Positions 12,501 to 27,300 of a DNA stretch of 64,000 nucleotides are shown in pieces (position 1 is the first letter of the stretch; each line of letters begins with the position of its first letter). The position numbers were made by a program, and so were the translations under genes. Under the pieces are notes generated by a model, which was not told the DNA's origin, made no database searches, and saw only the letters and a program-made list of their open reading frames with translations. The DNA comes from Fratercula arctica (lineage: Eukaryota > Chordata > Aves > Charadriiformes > Alcidae). The DNA lies in contig CANTUZ010000008.1 of the NCBI GenBank assembly GCA_947846985.1, forward strand, positions 23,269,352 to 23,333,351, in the 5' to 3' direction.

Positions 12501-14541
12501 TTAAGAGGCAAGCGACCATAGAAGAAGCAACAGAGATAAATAAATACACAGAGACAAAGATTTGCAGCTCTTCTGTGGCTTTAGCTTGGCTCTGGAACCT
12601 GCAAAATCGTCAGGTTTCTGTGATGTTGCTCTTCATCCTGGGGTAGAAAGTATCTTGCACCACAAATTTACAGTATCAGATTACAGGACTACCACCTAGA
12701 AAAAAAAAAATCACTTTTTTAATTAGCTTTTTTGGGGTTTATCACTGAATCATATTGAGGCATTGAGCTCTTGCCACTACGAGCAGTAGCTTTTCAAGAA
12801 TCTTCAACAAAGGAAACCACTTGTATGCTTATTTCTGTTTAATGAATCTGATATTGTTAATTTGTCTCCTCCTTTGTGAGCACTGCTGACTTCCTAAATT
12901 GTGGTGCCTTTGTCCCACATTGCAGGAGAACTTCTAAAGCTTTTCAGATTAATAATTAAATTGGGTTTATTATTAACATTGGAATATTGGGACAAAATTA
13001 GCATGACTTTCAAGTAACACTTGGTCATTAAAAAATGCTATTGCAGAAGGGACTGACCATTTTAAGACATGAAGGTGAATCAACAAATATTTTTAGCTGT
13101 CTATGAGCTATGAATGTCAAGATTGAAAGCACAGCTACATTAGCTTGTATTCAATTTCAGAGAAGGAAGAGGATTTTCATGTGCATGCAAGTAAAGGGAA
13201 TTTCAGTTCCTGATATCTTAGAAAATTTTTAGGCTGTACTGTTCTTGTATGTAATCTTGTTGCAAGTGTTGTGCTTTTTGGCATTTTCTTTCCAAACTGG
13301 AGGGGGTTTTCTTACTTAGATATTTGCAGTCTTAGCTATATTGCCAGATTTCCTCTCAAACTGCTGGAGGAGCAGTATGAGTTGTGAAAAGCCATGGTTC
13401 ATGATTATCATAGCAATTTCAACTGGATGAAATAGTTTTGTGAGCTACCTCTAGCTGAAAAAAAAAAAAAGTAGGAAACTATACAGTACTACTGAAACTT
13501 AGTCAAATGCAGTGCCCCAGATTTTAGAAATTACTTCTGGGAATAATTACAGTTGATAATTACCATTTAGAAATTTATTTTAAGACACAATGCTTAATTA
13601 CCCATGTAAATATGTATTAGAATTTAAAAGAACCATAGATCCAGTAAAAATGAAATGGGAATATGCTTGCTTTAGATACAATAAAACCAGTTTTGCTCTT
13701 TGATGTGTACACAGTGCTAAATAGAAATCTAAATGATAGTGAGAGCATTTTACAGTGTTGCTGTTGGTTCTTGTAGGCCTAGTTTCACAATCAGGATGAC
13801 ATGCTGAAAAGCCCCTTTACTTTCCGTTTCGTGGGCATGCTTATTTTGAGGCTGCTGAAAGAAGCAGACTGAAGTGATGGATGTATTTAGTGGTATTTCT
13901 TTTTCCACTGCAAATGGAGTGACTTAGGCAGGTGCATTTAAAAATGTCTAAATGCTGGAAACTTTGGAACATTTTTTACTCAGGGAAATAGGTTTTGTGT
14001 TGGATGTATAGTAAGTTTGTTGTAGACTGAGTTTGTTAACGTGGGGCTGCAGCTCAGACAAAAGCCTGCTGTGTTCAGATCTTCAGAGCAGTGAAAGGCA
14101 GAGACCATTTGTGTGGACACTGTGATGTTGAGAAAGAAGGAAGAGTTTAAACATGCCTTGTCACCTCAAGGTCTTGACTGACATATACTTATTATCTGGG
14201 CTTTCTGACCCAACTTCTGTGTTCAGTGTGGCTCTCCATGTTGCTTTTTCTATTTTGCTATGTCTTTCAGTAACTTCAGAGCAACTTCTCCCTTGGCTTC
14301 TGAGCATGCCTCATTTGAGTTTATGCTGAGATAAATAAAAAGACCATCAAGAGCAATATTTATGTGGACATGAAGCAGGTTTACCTGAACCTGCAAGCTG
14401 CCGTATGAGTGTGATATTTTGGTTTTTTTCTTTCTTCCTTTTTTCTTTTTTTCCTGGCAAAAAGTTAAATAGATGGAGGAAAAGAAATATGCTATTGAAC
14501 TGCCTGCTCTTAGTTTTAAGACAAGACACCAGGCGTAACAT
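9542..14541. other. AT-rich non-coding sequence, no gene recognised
   Basis: No gene or transposon recognised over 5 kb. Open frames at 11591-11911 (+, GTG start) and 11992-12306 (-) resemble no protein family I know. A pyrimidine-rich run lies at about 14424-14454. Confidence 0.55.
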
Positions 14542-15260
14542 AGGGAGGAATAACACCATGCACCACCACAGGTTAAGAGTTTACCTGCTGGAAAGCAACT
14601 CTGCGGAGAAGGACCCGTGAGTCCTAGTGGACAACAGGATGACCATGAGCCAGCAGTGTGCCCTTGTGGCCAAGAAGGCCAGTGGTCTCCTGAGGTGCAT
14701 TAAAAAGAGTGTGCTCTATTCTGCCCTGGTGAGGCTGCATCTGGAGTACTGTGTCCAGTTCTGTGCTCCCCAGTTCAAAAAAGGATGGGGAACTACTGGA
14801 GAGAGTCCAGTGGAGGGCTATGGAGATGATCAAGGGAACAGAGCACCTCTCCTAAGAGGAAAGGCTGAGAGACCTGGATCTGTTTCCCCTGGAGAAGAGA
14901 AGACTGAGAGGGGATCTCATCAATGCTTATAAATGTCTAAAGGGTGGGTGTCAAGAGCATGAGGCCAGACAGGACAGTGGTGCCCAGTGACAGGACAAGG
15001 GGCAACAGGCACAAACTGGAACATAGGAAATTCCATCTGAACATAAGGAAAAACTTGTTTATTCTTTACTCTGAGGGTGACAGAGCACTGGAACAGGCTG
15101 CCCAGAGACGTTATGGAGTCTCCTTCTCTGGAGATATTCAAAACCTGCCAGGACGCATGCCTGTGCAACCTGCTTTAGGTGAACCTGCTTTAGCAGGGGT
15201 GGTTGGACTAGGTGATCTCTAGAGGTCCCTTACAACCCTTACCATTCTGTGATTCTGTGA
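14542..15260 (+). mobile_element. CR1 LINE, 5'-truncated and internally deleted copy
   Basis: Begins in the ORF2 thumb region (sequence equivalent to GRNNTMHHHRL in one frame), continues through blocks encoding [28 protein letters not shown] and the C-terminal '[15 protein letters not shown]' region, and closes with the diverged tail ATTCTGTGATTCTGTGA at 15244-15260. Compared with the copy at 28.6-29.4 kb, the stretch between the CIKKSV and LYSAL blocks is shortened by about a dozen codons. Coding pieces lie in different frames, so it is not functional. Confidence 0.9.
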
Positions 15261-17269
15261 ATGTGAAAGGATTGCCATGTGAAAAATCAATTGCTTCATA
15301 AAAATCAAGTCTAAGCAGGTTAAGCTCTTATTGCACCCTTCCCTTTAGTCTGTCATGTTTCCCTGGTGCTTATTTTCAATAGTTAGCATCTCTCCTGTAG
15401 CTTTTATGTCTTATAGACAGCAGATCATCCAGGTAAACTGTAACACTGTTGTAAGGGAGTGGTACTCACACTGTACTTAATAAAGGATAAACCTCTGTGG
15501 AATAAAGCATTTGAAATATACAAGGCCTTACACTATCCTGATTCAAGCCTAAAGATTGCCCTCCAGTGCCAAGTTAGTTTTCCAACTTTGACAGTGTGAC
15601 ACCACGTTTCATCACTGTGATTGTCACCTGCCTGAAGCAAGAAGGAATACTGGTCAGATTTCCAAGAGTTTTATCATCATGGGAGGGCGAACCTTAGCAT
15701 CTCTCAGTTCACATTCATCATGAAAAGGTCAAAAAAAGTCTTAGTTTGAAACAATTTTTAAAGCATTTTAATAGCTCCATTCCGCTCTGTTACATAAATC
15801 TTTAGCAAAGAGACAGAGCACAGGGACTTCTCTCTTGGGAGAAGGGCAGTGGAGCTACTTCTGCAGCACATCAGCTCTGGTGTAGTCTCTGTAGCCTCTC
15901 AGCTGCAATGTGAGAGGAGATTTTGGTTAAATTGAAATACTGGGGGTTAGGTAACACTCTACTCCATATCTAATCCCTCCAGTACCCATTATTCTCTTTG
16001 TGGCTTTTGTATGTAGGACTTTTAAGGACTCCTTCTGCAGTCCACGAGAGCTTAAGTCCCATGTGAAGCTGTCCCATCTCTCCCTTTACTTTGAACTGAT
16101 GCTTGTTAGGCTATAAATATTCATGGAAGAAAGACTAGGGCATAGTTGAATGTTTGTTTGTATTGTAATTAAAGAGCAAATGCCCTTTCCCCACATTATT
16201 ACTACAAAAATTTTCAAGATTGGGAGAGTCAGTGTATTAGTATTAAACATACCAAGAGAGTGCTGTCATCAGAGTAGCTTATGACCTGGCTGAGTGGACT
16301 TGTGCCTTCATAGTTTTATGAAGTATGCTTGCCTGTAACTGAGTCTTTTAATGAAAACCTTAATAAAAATAAATGTTTTTCCCAAGACTATTTTGAAATC
16401 CTCAGTGAGAAGGGAAAAAACCCACAAGAAATGCTTGGCTGAAACTCATAAACAGAGAGGAGAAAGAGGTCATTGTGAGAGGCAGAATATGAGCAAAGTA
16501 TCCAATAACCTTTCAATCCTTTTGCAAAGTGAAAAAGTAGGTAGCAATGATGATTTGAAAGTCTGATAAAATACTCCAGAGGACCTAATTTCTTTGCAAT
16601 ATTGTGGTTTTACTAAATCGAGGTCAGATGAGAACTAGATTAGCTACATGATTAATGTGTATATTGAACTTAACATAGCAAAGTCAGCCGGCATGCTGAG
16701 GACACTTTCATTACAAAGATCATGCAAATAAGCAGAGATGTTTAACCACACAGTAGATTTGACTGAAACAATGAAGTTACTTCTAAAAAATTTGCTATTC
16801 GGCCACTTCAACAGAATTTACTTCACAAGAAACAGCAGTTTGAATGAAACAGGAGGAAAAAAATAATCTTAACGGGGCAATGAATGGACAAAAAAACCTT
16901 CAAAAAGGGTACATAAGTGAATTAACATTTAATGAAACAAATGCACCATTTCCTCTTTTTTTTCCACTGTAAATCTTATAGGAAGGAAATGTGACAGGCA
17001 TGGAAAAACACTTGCTGAATGTGTGATGCAGCACTAATCTGCACCATGTCAGATGCACCTGTCAGATGCGTTAGGTTTGTTATGCACACCCAGCAGATCA
17101 ATTGTGTATTTTCACTATGTCTTTGACATATGGAGCAGTCATGTTCTTGCTCTTTGAACTGCAAAGCCTTGTAGATAAAGTAGAATAAAATTTACTTATA
17201 AAATGCATGCTAAGAAAAATAACAGTAAGCTGTTCTAAGTTTGATAAGTTCTATTGTGGTTTTTAGTTC

Positions 17270-17310
17270 AAAAAAAAAAACCACCAAAAAAAACCCAAAA
17301 CAAAACCACA
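17270..17310. repeat. A-rich low-complexity tract
   Basis: Eleven adenines followed by CCACC and runs of A separated by short C blocks. It could be the tail of an old retroposon, but no body is recognisable upstream. Confidence 0.7.
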
Positions 17311-18481
17311 AGTAGCTGAGAGGATGTTTAAAATTAAGTCTGCATTTCTAAGTAATGATAACTTGGTGAAAGGGTATTTCTGTGGAAGCAAGGAATAAAA
17401 TGAAACTTAAGGGAGGTAATAGTGAAATCTATCTGAGAAAGGAACTCTGCCTGAAAAGGTATCATAACATAGAGAACTCAAACTCATTGCTTCAGCGGGG
17501 CTGGGACATATTTGAGAAGAAATTGTGATGCCAGCTTCCTTTCTGAAAGGGAAAGGAATTCCATTACTCCTTTCATCAACTCTGATGATGCATAAAGATG
17601 TAAACTGTCACTAAGTTCTATTTTGTTGCTAATGATGTCATTGTCTACAAGCCAGATATCCATTTTACTCAGTACTGTAAAAACAACCCCTGGAACAGCT
17701 ATTTAAGTAGATCCCAAACAATAACAAAGACCTGAGTTGTGGGAGTATCTTGAATGCATAGTTTGACTTTTTTTTTTCAATGGAGGAAACCCACCAAAAT
17801 AATCCTTTTAAAACAATAAGAAGAAATCATTTAGTCATGTACTGACACCCCAACAGAACACTGAACTTGCCAGTTCATGCCATCTGCATTATTTTCTTTT
17901 TTGAAAGTTTCTAAGAGGAAAACTACAGAAGTTGATAGAGCTATTATTAGCCAGTAACACTCAGAAAAAAGACCTGCATTTGTAATGATCTTTGCAGTTG
18001 GTCAGTCTGTGCATAGCACAATACAATGCATGATTATTTGTATGTAGTGTGGACTTAAATTTTTAGAAAGTCAAGGTAAATCTTGCTGCCATGTAGTTCT
18101 AAGTCAATATACTTGTATAACTTCAGCAGCAGTATTTCCATTTGGAATAATCAGCACAATTTTAACTTCTCAAATTACACTTAAAAGTGAATGCGCTTGC
18201 AGTTATAACCACCACCATACTTTTCAAACGGGGGTGGGGAGGTATACTAATTGAGAACAGAGAAAATGGGCAATTTTTTCCTCCAATGAGGACATGAAAT
18301 AAAAATTGAGTAGGGCAGGGGGGAAGTGCTTTGAGGTAGAAGGCTGGCAGTCTGATGTCTGGTTAGGGAAGAAATCCAGGTGTTTAAAAAACTGTTTATG
18401 TCCTTATATTTTCCCATTACCTATTCTAACCAGTTTTTGAAAGATACATGACTGCGGTACTCATCTGTAGAAGGCACTGTA

Positions 18482-18484
<3 letters not shown>

Positions 18485-18512
<28 letters not shown>
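18485..18512. repeat. (T)28 tract
   Basis: Twenty-eight thymines in a row, the longest T run in the window. It could be the poly(A) tail of a minus-strand retroposon lying to its right, but no recognisable body or target duplication is seen. Confidence 0.9.
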
Positions 18513-18517
<5 letters not shown>

Positions 18518-21277
18518 AAAAGCCCTTGGAGAATACTTTAGCATATTTTTCCACTAGAACAAATGAGCAGTTTGACCATATGAGATCTTAGTCCATCCAG
18601 CCATGTATTTAAAATGGTTATTAAATGATGCCTGGGAAAAAATAGACTAACCAGGCAAGCTTTTAGTGTGATTTCCTCAGAGGGGTCTGCCAGCTGTTAA
18701 CAATTTGCAGTTCATGGTCTCTTTGACCTAAATATATTTTGGTTCTGTATTTAATAGTCTGCTATTTCTTTAATAAATTTTTCCAGTCGCTTTCTAACCA
18801 CGTAAACCTGCAGGAACTATAATATCCTCTGCTGAGAGGCCCACAGGTTACTTAGTCAGAAGGCTGATGCAAACCAAGCAAAAATGGAATGTCTACATAC
18901 TGCATATTTCAGCTGCTTTGTAAGAAAAAGTGAACAAGTGTATAAACTGAGTCCATCATCCCAAGGGTATGTTCTTCTCTCTCATTTCCTTACTGTCTCT
19001 CATATAGAACAAGACCCCACTTGCTTCAGGAGTGAGCTGTTTCTGATGGACTTAATTCAAGTACCATGTTTAGATTGTGACTCGAAAACATCATTAAACA
19101 GTATTTGGGAATTATTGGAATGATATTAATATAGCAAAGTAGATCTACTTAGTGGACAAGTTCATGAGGAAATGGGATGTTTTGTTGTTCTTTTGAGAAA
19201 AGGTGTTTAAGGATTGAAGTATTGATATAAACTTGTTTTATTAATGCATTAAACAACTTCCTAGAAAGCAACCTGCTGTCCTCCTATTTCTGAAAGATAA
19301 TATGACCTTATTGACAAAGGCACATAGAAAGAGGGAGTTTACCAAGAGAAGAAATACATGGCAACAACATCTGCATTGAGTTAAGAAAATCAAGACAACA
19401 CCTGAAAAATTAAATTTGCGATTCAATTGTCCACTTTTCTCTTCCTTAGAGCAGTGCTGAGAAACTCTCACCACTGTGAAGGTGGAAACAGACACATAAA
19501 GAGCCCACAAGTGGGTGATAGAGTCTCTCTCTGCTTCTTCAGAAGGGATGTCTTTTGTTGTGATGTTCCTTCTGTCTCTTTTTGAATGTTGTTTTTCCAC
19601 AACAGGATAAAATTTTTAGCAGTAGCAATAAGAGATTCAAACCTCTTCCACTAATGTATTTTCTTCTTTGGCAAAGTAGCTGTTAATACTATATTTAATA
19701 TCTAGATGCCTGTCAAGCAAGAGAATTTTATTATAAATTTTGTGGTGGAAGGGAAGGAGAAAAAGAATATTATTTTGATTTATATTTTAAATATTCATCT
19801 GTTTCTACTTCTTCTGTATATCTGTAGTAAGTTTTTACATATCTGTTTTAAGGAAGTGTTTGACATAGCATTAAACAGGCTTTGTATTTCAATTCTGAGC
19901 CATTTTTAATTGCTTATAATGTGTGGGGTCTGTGTAAGCATCATTAACTTAAGGGTTAAATGTACAAAAATTGAGATTACTCTGCATTTAGGCACTGGAT
20001 ATTTGCTTCTGAAGATATCTTGCAAAAAAGAATTAACCCCCGTGTCCCTCCCCTCATCTGAAAATATGAGAAAAACGTCAAAATTAAGAGAAACAACCAG
20101 CTTTAGATATTGAAATTGCTGCACAACAAAGCTACAAATGTAGGTTACTTATTGCAAATTTTTAAAAAGAAGTCGTAGTTACTTTAGATATACTTCGATC
20201 AGTTTGTACCTGTGATGTGTGAACTATGTTGATCACCCATTTGGATCCCAGAAGAAACACCTCTAAAATGACAATATATGTTTCCCCCAATTTTCCTTAG
20301 ACTGTCTGACCTAATGATGTAAATCACTAATCAAAATGTGTTACTTGTGGATCCTTTAATTGAATTTGAATTCTAGTTCATTGTCTTTGTCGTATGATGT
20401 CCATTGGTCAACTCTTAGTCATTGGAAAAGCTGTTTTATTTTTTTTTTTCCCTGTAGCTTTTATCCTCGTTGCTGGTAGCTACAGCTGGTGACACCAGTG
20501 GTGTTGACCACACCAGGGAAGCTCCCAAGAGGCCATGGAGCTCTGACTAGGGATTGAAGTGAGGATCCTAGGTCAAAAGAGATGAGATCTAGACAAGAAA
20601 ATGGATCTATTATTCACTGAATGAGAAGTTCACAGGCTACCTCCATTTTCAGAACTAAATATCCTCAATGTATTCTACATGCAATGCATCCACTCACACA
20701 AGCATTCAATTTCAGTAAGCAAGCAAGCTAACAAATCTATACATGATTCAGGGATTTCTGATGCTTTTTGAATAAGATGGAACCTTGTATATTTTAAAAT
20801 TCACAAGAAATATAATATTTAAGATCTCTGTGGAAGGAGACAGAATTTATCTCAGAGACTGACCGTGAACAGGAGGAATTTCTTTATCTTTTAACATTCT
20901 GAGGATAGGAAAATTGCATTTTTGTTGGTGTTTGAGCCATCAATACCAACTCATTACTCATGATAACAACAAGCTATGCAGAAAGTTGTACTACTGTTGT
21001 GAGATAATGCTGGCACAATAATTAATTCCATCAATCAAACTCAGAGCAGGATACTCCAGAAACAGGGACGTGACTGCAAAAACTGATAAATATTGCTCAA
21101 TAGAAGTTCTCAAACACCCTGCTAGAAGATATTTTTAAGAAAGTAGTCTGGTTAAATCCCATCCATCTGGAGACGGTTTTCCCCTGAAGCAAGGGCAGTG
21201 CAGCTCTGCTGTAGTAGGATGGACACAGAAGTTAACTTTTTGTTAGTGAATCATAGCAATAATATTTGAGTACATAA

Positions 21278-21357
21278 ATTCTCATAAATATCATACATAT
21301 TAATATAATTAAGTACATATATAAATATCACACAATTTCTCATAAATATCTTACATA
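21278..21357. repeat. AT-rich imperfect direct duplication
   Basis: A 20-base block (TTCTCATAAATATCATACAT) at 21279-21298 recurs with a single base change at 21337-21356, a period of 58 bases. The sequence between is also AT-rich and partly repeated ('agtacat' occurs before each copy). Confidence 0.7.
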
Positions 21358-24300
21358 AGTATCTGTGTTATAAGCATATGTGCCAATACACTTCCAAAGT
21401 CTCACTGTATCCAGCATAAAGGTGTACTTAGCAATGTTTGTTCATGTGGCAGAAATAATGGAAGTCAAGTTGTGCTTTAAAAGTCTTCTTTCCTTCTGTG
21501 CTCTTTCTGTTTTTCCTCCAGGGTCTATGTATAAGTTCTCAATGAAGAACATAACTGTGTTGTCATGAAGGCTTTCTTCTCTTATCTTACCATTAAAAAT
21601 CAATGCATTTCTGAACAGTGCCTTAGGCATTTGTTTAAATTAAATTAATGCTTGGAAAAGGATTGTGCTGAAGCACCCTCCTAAGCGTTACCTCAAAATA
21701 GAGTTTATGCCCAGAATTACGGGTATCTGAACAAGTGCTTAATCCACCATGGTGAAAAATATTTGGCAGTCAAAACCTGTTGATACCTTTGGAAGCTGTC
21801 CCCTAACTTTGGCATCCAAAAGTTGTTCTTCTGGTGGGGCAAAACTATCTCAGCTTTGAAAAGATGGAGGAGCTTGACTGCTGTCTCTTGTCGGCACTGA
21901 GGTGTCCTTCTGCCAGCACGTGTACAACTCCTGCAGGCTTAGCATCCTATGTGGCATTCCAGCAAGATGCGACTTCTCATGAAACACAGGTCTGTCTCCC
22001 TCTTCTCGTGTGTGTGATCAGAGAAATGTCTGACACTTCACACATAGATTGCAGCAATTACCCTTGCAGGGAGAAAGAAAACAGATTTAAATGTTTCTTC
22101 TCAGAAGAACTGAAAGCTATATTTCTTACATGGGTAGAAAGTGCTGACTCCAAAACACCCCTCTGAGTCACTGTTGGATTTGAATTTTCTTTTGACATAT
22201 TTAATGCTCTTTATGCACACAGGAATGTATGTGCATAGGAATTTATGGCTACAGAGATTATTGTTGAACACCTAGAATTTAGCATGGCAGATCATAAATA
22301 CCAGTCTGGATAAAGCCCTGAGCAACTTCATTGAGACCCTTTGAGTAGCAGGTTATATGCCTTCTGTATGGTCCTTTCTCACCTGAACAAATTTATGACA
22401 CAAGAAAAAACACACACACTTAATCTCAAATAGAAACAGGGTTGTAATTTAATATCTACGTGTTTGTTACCTCTGCACGTAAATTAGATCATCTTAGCAG
22501 TGTCTGATACAGGCTGACTAAAGATTTGCGTTGGTAAATTGCACTGGTCAGAACTGGAAAAATCAACACTTTCTGGTATCTGTATTTTCTGCTCTTCAGG
22601 GATGAAGTGATAGCATACAGAATAAAGTTGCAATTATCCAGTGAGACTGTGGTGCTATGTAGAGGGAAGTAGCTAAAAAGGGGGTTATCCTGTATGTGAA
22701 ACTACCCATGTTGGCAGTAGTGCTCCAAATACATCAAGAATCTCCCAAGACTGATGGGGTTTATCTGCCCTGTGGACCCCTGTGCTTCCCAGCTTGGTCC
22801 CCTCATCTGGAAGTCCCTATTGCCTGAAGCAATGTAAAACTAGCTTGGACATCTTTATGATAAACTGTAGTTTAGATGTATTCTGAGCTATAGCTTCTCC
22901 TTCGTATGGGTTGAAAATAGATGAGGAAAAAACTCTGAAGACTTTTAAAATGAATTTTCAGCAGAGTTTTCGCTTCCTGTGGGTTTCCATTGGAAGTGGA
23001 TTACATTGTGCCCCTGGTAATCATTGAATAAATATGTTTAAAAGTGCTCGATCATTTTAGCAAGTACCCTGCTGTGGTTTCTGCAGTGCGTTGTTTGAAT
23101 TTTACAAGATGTTCAACACTTTCTACGCCTGATTGGTTTGACCTTTAAATATTATTTAAGAAGTGAATGTGCTATCATCTGTGACTACTAGATAAAGGCT
23201 TATAAGTAAAAGGAAAATATTTTGTTGGAGGGCTGATATATTTAAAAATAGCATGGCCTTTGAAGGTCTTGTGAAATAACAATAAAATTAGTCTATTTTC
23301 TAATAGAAAAAAGTAAAAGGTTATAGTTTATGACCTGAACTTGCAAGTTTTTCTACCTGATATGAATTTCTTGTTGCTTTCAGTCATTAGTCACATGCTG
23401 GGCAGTACAAAGGTATGTTTATAGCAAGGTATCTCAGATGCAGGAATATAAAGAAAAATGTCTTGTTTCACCTTTAATGTAAACTCACATAGTATATAAC
23501 TATAGTTGTAGGGTACACATGAAGGATTTGCAGATAAGGAGAACCATGAAGTAAAAATGAAAGACTTCATTAGTTAAAAAAAAAAAAATATTATCTGGCT
23601 AACAATTATATACAAATATGATTTTTGTCATTCCATAATTATTTGGGGGGTTTAGTGCTTTTTTCAGGTTGTTTAACATGACTGTAGAACAGCATTTGCA
23701 GGCTGTGAATACTCTTAGGTATTGCTGTCCTCTGAGAAGAGGGCAGCAGTGTAGCTGTTGTGCATGTTCTAGGACTGGATGGCATCTTGGTTTCTTCTTT
23801 TGTTTTGCCCATGAGAGGCTTATACATGGTTACTGAAAAACTGAGAAGTTCACTGAGAAGTTGCATATTGTTTTATTGAGGGGTTTAGAAAACATAATTT
23901 GGCATTATCTGGTGTGTCTCTCCCTCTGAGCAGACTTCAAATGATAAAGATGCAGTCCTGAGGCTGAATTCAAAATACTGTGTGAGTTTGTAATAGTATT
24001 AAGTAACTAAGCTATATGCATTCTACAGGAAGTATTACCTTTATATAATTTTCCACAGGACCTTTTAAAGTGATTTGAGGAAAGCATTTGATATAACATT
24101 GGCTACTTCGGCTCTATGTGTATTTTTCAAGGATGTGGTTTGTTTTTTTTTTTTTTCCAGAGCTAGCCTTTCTATCTGTAAGACTTGAGCTGTGTTTGGC
24201 AAAGGAAGGATTTAAGAAGCTTTTTCCAGCAAAGGCAGACCAGAATGAGCCCTTTCTGCCAGCTGGGACTACAAATGCATCTACTTGGTGTGGTGTTGCA

Positions 24301-27300
24301 GTCAGGCTTGACTGACTGTAATTACTCCATTAGGGAAACCACTGAGACCATAAAGAGAGCCTGTGAACGGTATTTCCCTCTCTGACCTTGACCTAGGAGC
24401 AGAGTGACAAAAATAATATTGTGTGAAATGTAAACTCCTTTAAACCTGATTGTTTAATTATCCTCCATCATCCTCTGGAATTTAAAAGGAAAAGTGTAAG
24501 CAATAATAGAAAGCAATAAAAAGGATACCACTGATAATTATCATATTAAAAAGAAGTGGTTACTACTTTGCTTCTTGAACTACATGAAGATTAAAAAAGA
24601 ATTTAAAACACAAAATATTTAAAAACAAAGAACTTTATATGTGTTGAGGTCAGGTTTCTATTTTTCAATCCATTTTGTTCAGTTTACTTAAAGGACAGCT
24701 CGTAGGAATTCACTTTGTGCTTAACCCTGGGCTTAAACTCTTCCTCTTAGGTGGGAATTGAAACCCTTGTGTGCTGAAGTCAGTCAATGCTTGCCAGATA
24801 CTAAATATAATGAAATTCATTTCAGATTGTGTGAACATTTTAATTTCAAGAAAAAAGGATGTGGTAATGAATGATAGGAAGAACAATGGGTGAAAATGTT
24901 ATAATTTAGTCTCAGTTTGAGTAAGAAAATGTTGTTACGTTCCCTTACCTCTTTTTTTTTTTTTTAATGTTTTTCCCACCAAAAAATACCAACGTGTCTA
25001 GGTATTACACAAATCTTTTGTCTAAATATCTTATTAAAAAGGACTTATGTTACTTAATTTTATACTCCTCAAATTTGAAACATGTTAGGGATGTTTCATT
25101 TTAATATTGAATTTCTTTCCCCATCTTTCCCAGAATTGGGACTGCAGAGAACTTTTTCTATTGCTGAAAAAATTGCAAATTAAAACTAAAATAATTCAGG
25201 ACAGATAACTGTTTAATTATCTTAAGGGACACAGCTTCAGTAGCTTTTTGCCACTTTGGACATCCACCCACACAGTTATGTCTGACTGTTGCTGAAAAAA
25301 AAAGACTTGCTATGGCTACACATAAAATGATCTGGAAGGAATTAATGAATCTTGGAGAGTCACAGTGGGACTTGATGACCATCCGTAAGGGAAGGAGCTC
25401 TGCAGATGAGGCTCTAATGATGAGAAAGTTTTTCCTTCTGTGTCAGGATTGTGCCACATCTGTGCACCTGGGCATGTCTTATGACTATTGTGGACTTCAG
25501 TAAACGCTGAAAAAATATTATGACAGAAGCTGTACTGCTGTAAATAACAGGTCTATTTTAGTAGTTCAGCCATTCAAGAGAGAGCTCAGCATTTGTGAAG
25601 CATTTTGTTTGGTTTTCTACGAAGATCTTTTCTCTGTGAGTCAAAGCATTTTGCTGTCTCTGGCAACAAAAGACCAAGAAATTTCAAAATCATTATGACT
25701 TTTATCATGTTGCATTTGTTGTTCTTGCCCCAGTGTTTACATGATGCTATGCTGCTCTTAAAAATCAAAATCTCTTTAGCACTTAAATCCAAGAAAACTG
25801 ATGTCTCTGCTTCCTCATAATCTGAATGGGATTAGGGCACTCATCATTTGTTCCTGTTTCCTACATTCTCCAAAACACTTTATCAGCAATTTTTCTTGCT
25901 CACAATGCTTACTCTTAACAGGAGGACTATATAATTTATGTAATCTTAGCAGCAAAAACTGTTATCACTACTAAATGCTTAAAATATGAATAATTGACTT
26001 TTTTGCTTTTCTAAGGAATATGTAAAACTTCACATGGAGGTTCTAGCTTCTTGGGAGCTGCTTACAGATTAAAAAGAAAAAGTTTAAATATTTCCTATTT
26101 TCAGCAGTAACTACTAGTTTGTCATTTTACCCAGAGCTGAGAAGCAATATTACAACGTCTCCTTTTATACTACTCGCTACTGTCATCAGGACATCTGTCA
26201 AGCTGGCATGAAGAGGCTTGAATTCCAGCTTCTTTAAGATATTTTAATAATTAATTTTTATGCATCATTAAAGATACAGATTTATAGTTCTGATTTGGGA
26301 TTAAACATACACTCAGATCCTGGTGGAACACATGACCCCAGCAATTTCATCTTTGACGCTTCTGTTGCAATGAAATTAGTACAAACCAGGAATTTAAGCC
26401 AATGAAAGATTCCAGGAAAAAGTAAATTGTCTTTTTCCTCTTTGTATGCGATTCAAATGTGGATATTCCTTATGAATACTAGTAACTGTTTTATAACCAC
26501 CAACTACAATGATACCAAAAAAGCGTGTTTAAGATCAAAACTGACTTGTATTCTAGCTCTCTAAAACCTCATCCTTTCTGAAACCTCATCTCCCTTTCAT
26601 TTGCTTTCTAGCTAGAACTTGCTATTTATTCTTTCCTAAATCTTGGCATTAGTAAAAGCTACAGGTTAAACTACTTCTGTATAAAACTTCATATCCTCTG
26701 TTTGGTTATTGTTTCTGAGTGTCGTATCTTATGACATCTTGAAAAGTTTGTAACAGTTTATTTTTCTGGAGGAGGCTATAGTGATTACACTGTCTTTAGG
26801 CTCTTTCACTTATTAAACCTTTCCCCTCCTCATCTCCTTAAAGCTAATACAAAGTAACCTTGCAATTAAACTTTAGACTTGCTTTCCAGGATTTCAGCAG
26901 CAGAGATGATTTAAAAAATGACCCAAGACTTGCAAGAAATACTCAAAGCAAGATTAATCCATTACTTAATTACAAAGCGCTTTCACCCTGAGAGGAGACA
27001 TTATTATCATTGTTGTCATTCTTGGCCTTGTATGAATTGCTTGGGGGTTACTTAGTAAATTTTGTAGATGTTTGTGGTACCTATGAATATGAGATTCCCA
27101 CTGCTTTGTTTAAAGCTGAGGCGGCTAAGAGACTATTTCAGTGTTATGACTGCTGGCAGGGCTGAAGATTTAGTTGAAATGTATGCCTGAACAGCCCACT
27201 AGTTCTAGTTCATTGATGCTAGTTATTGTTTAATTAGGTTTTTATTTATGAATGGCACAATGGAGACTTCAGACTTGAGATTACCCCCATCATAAATGGG

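Noticed and set aside
21834..22166. 110-codon plus-strand frame
   Set aside because: Starts with GTG in a vertebrate context and shows no recognisable motif.
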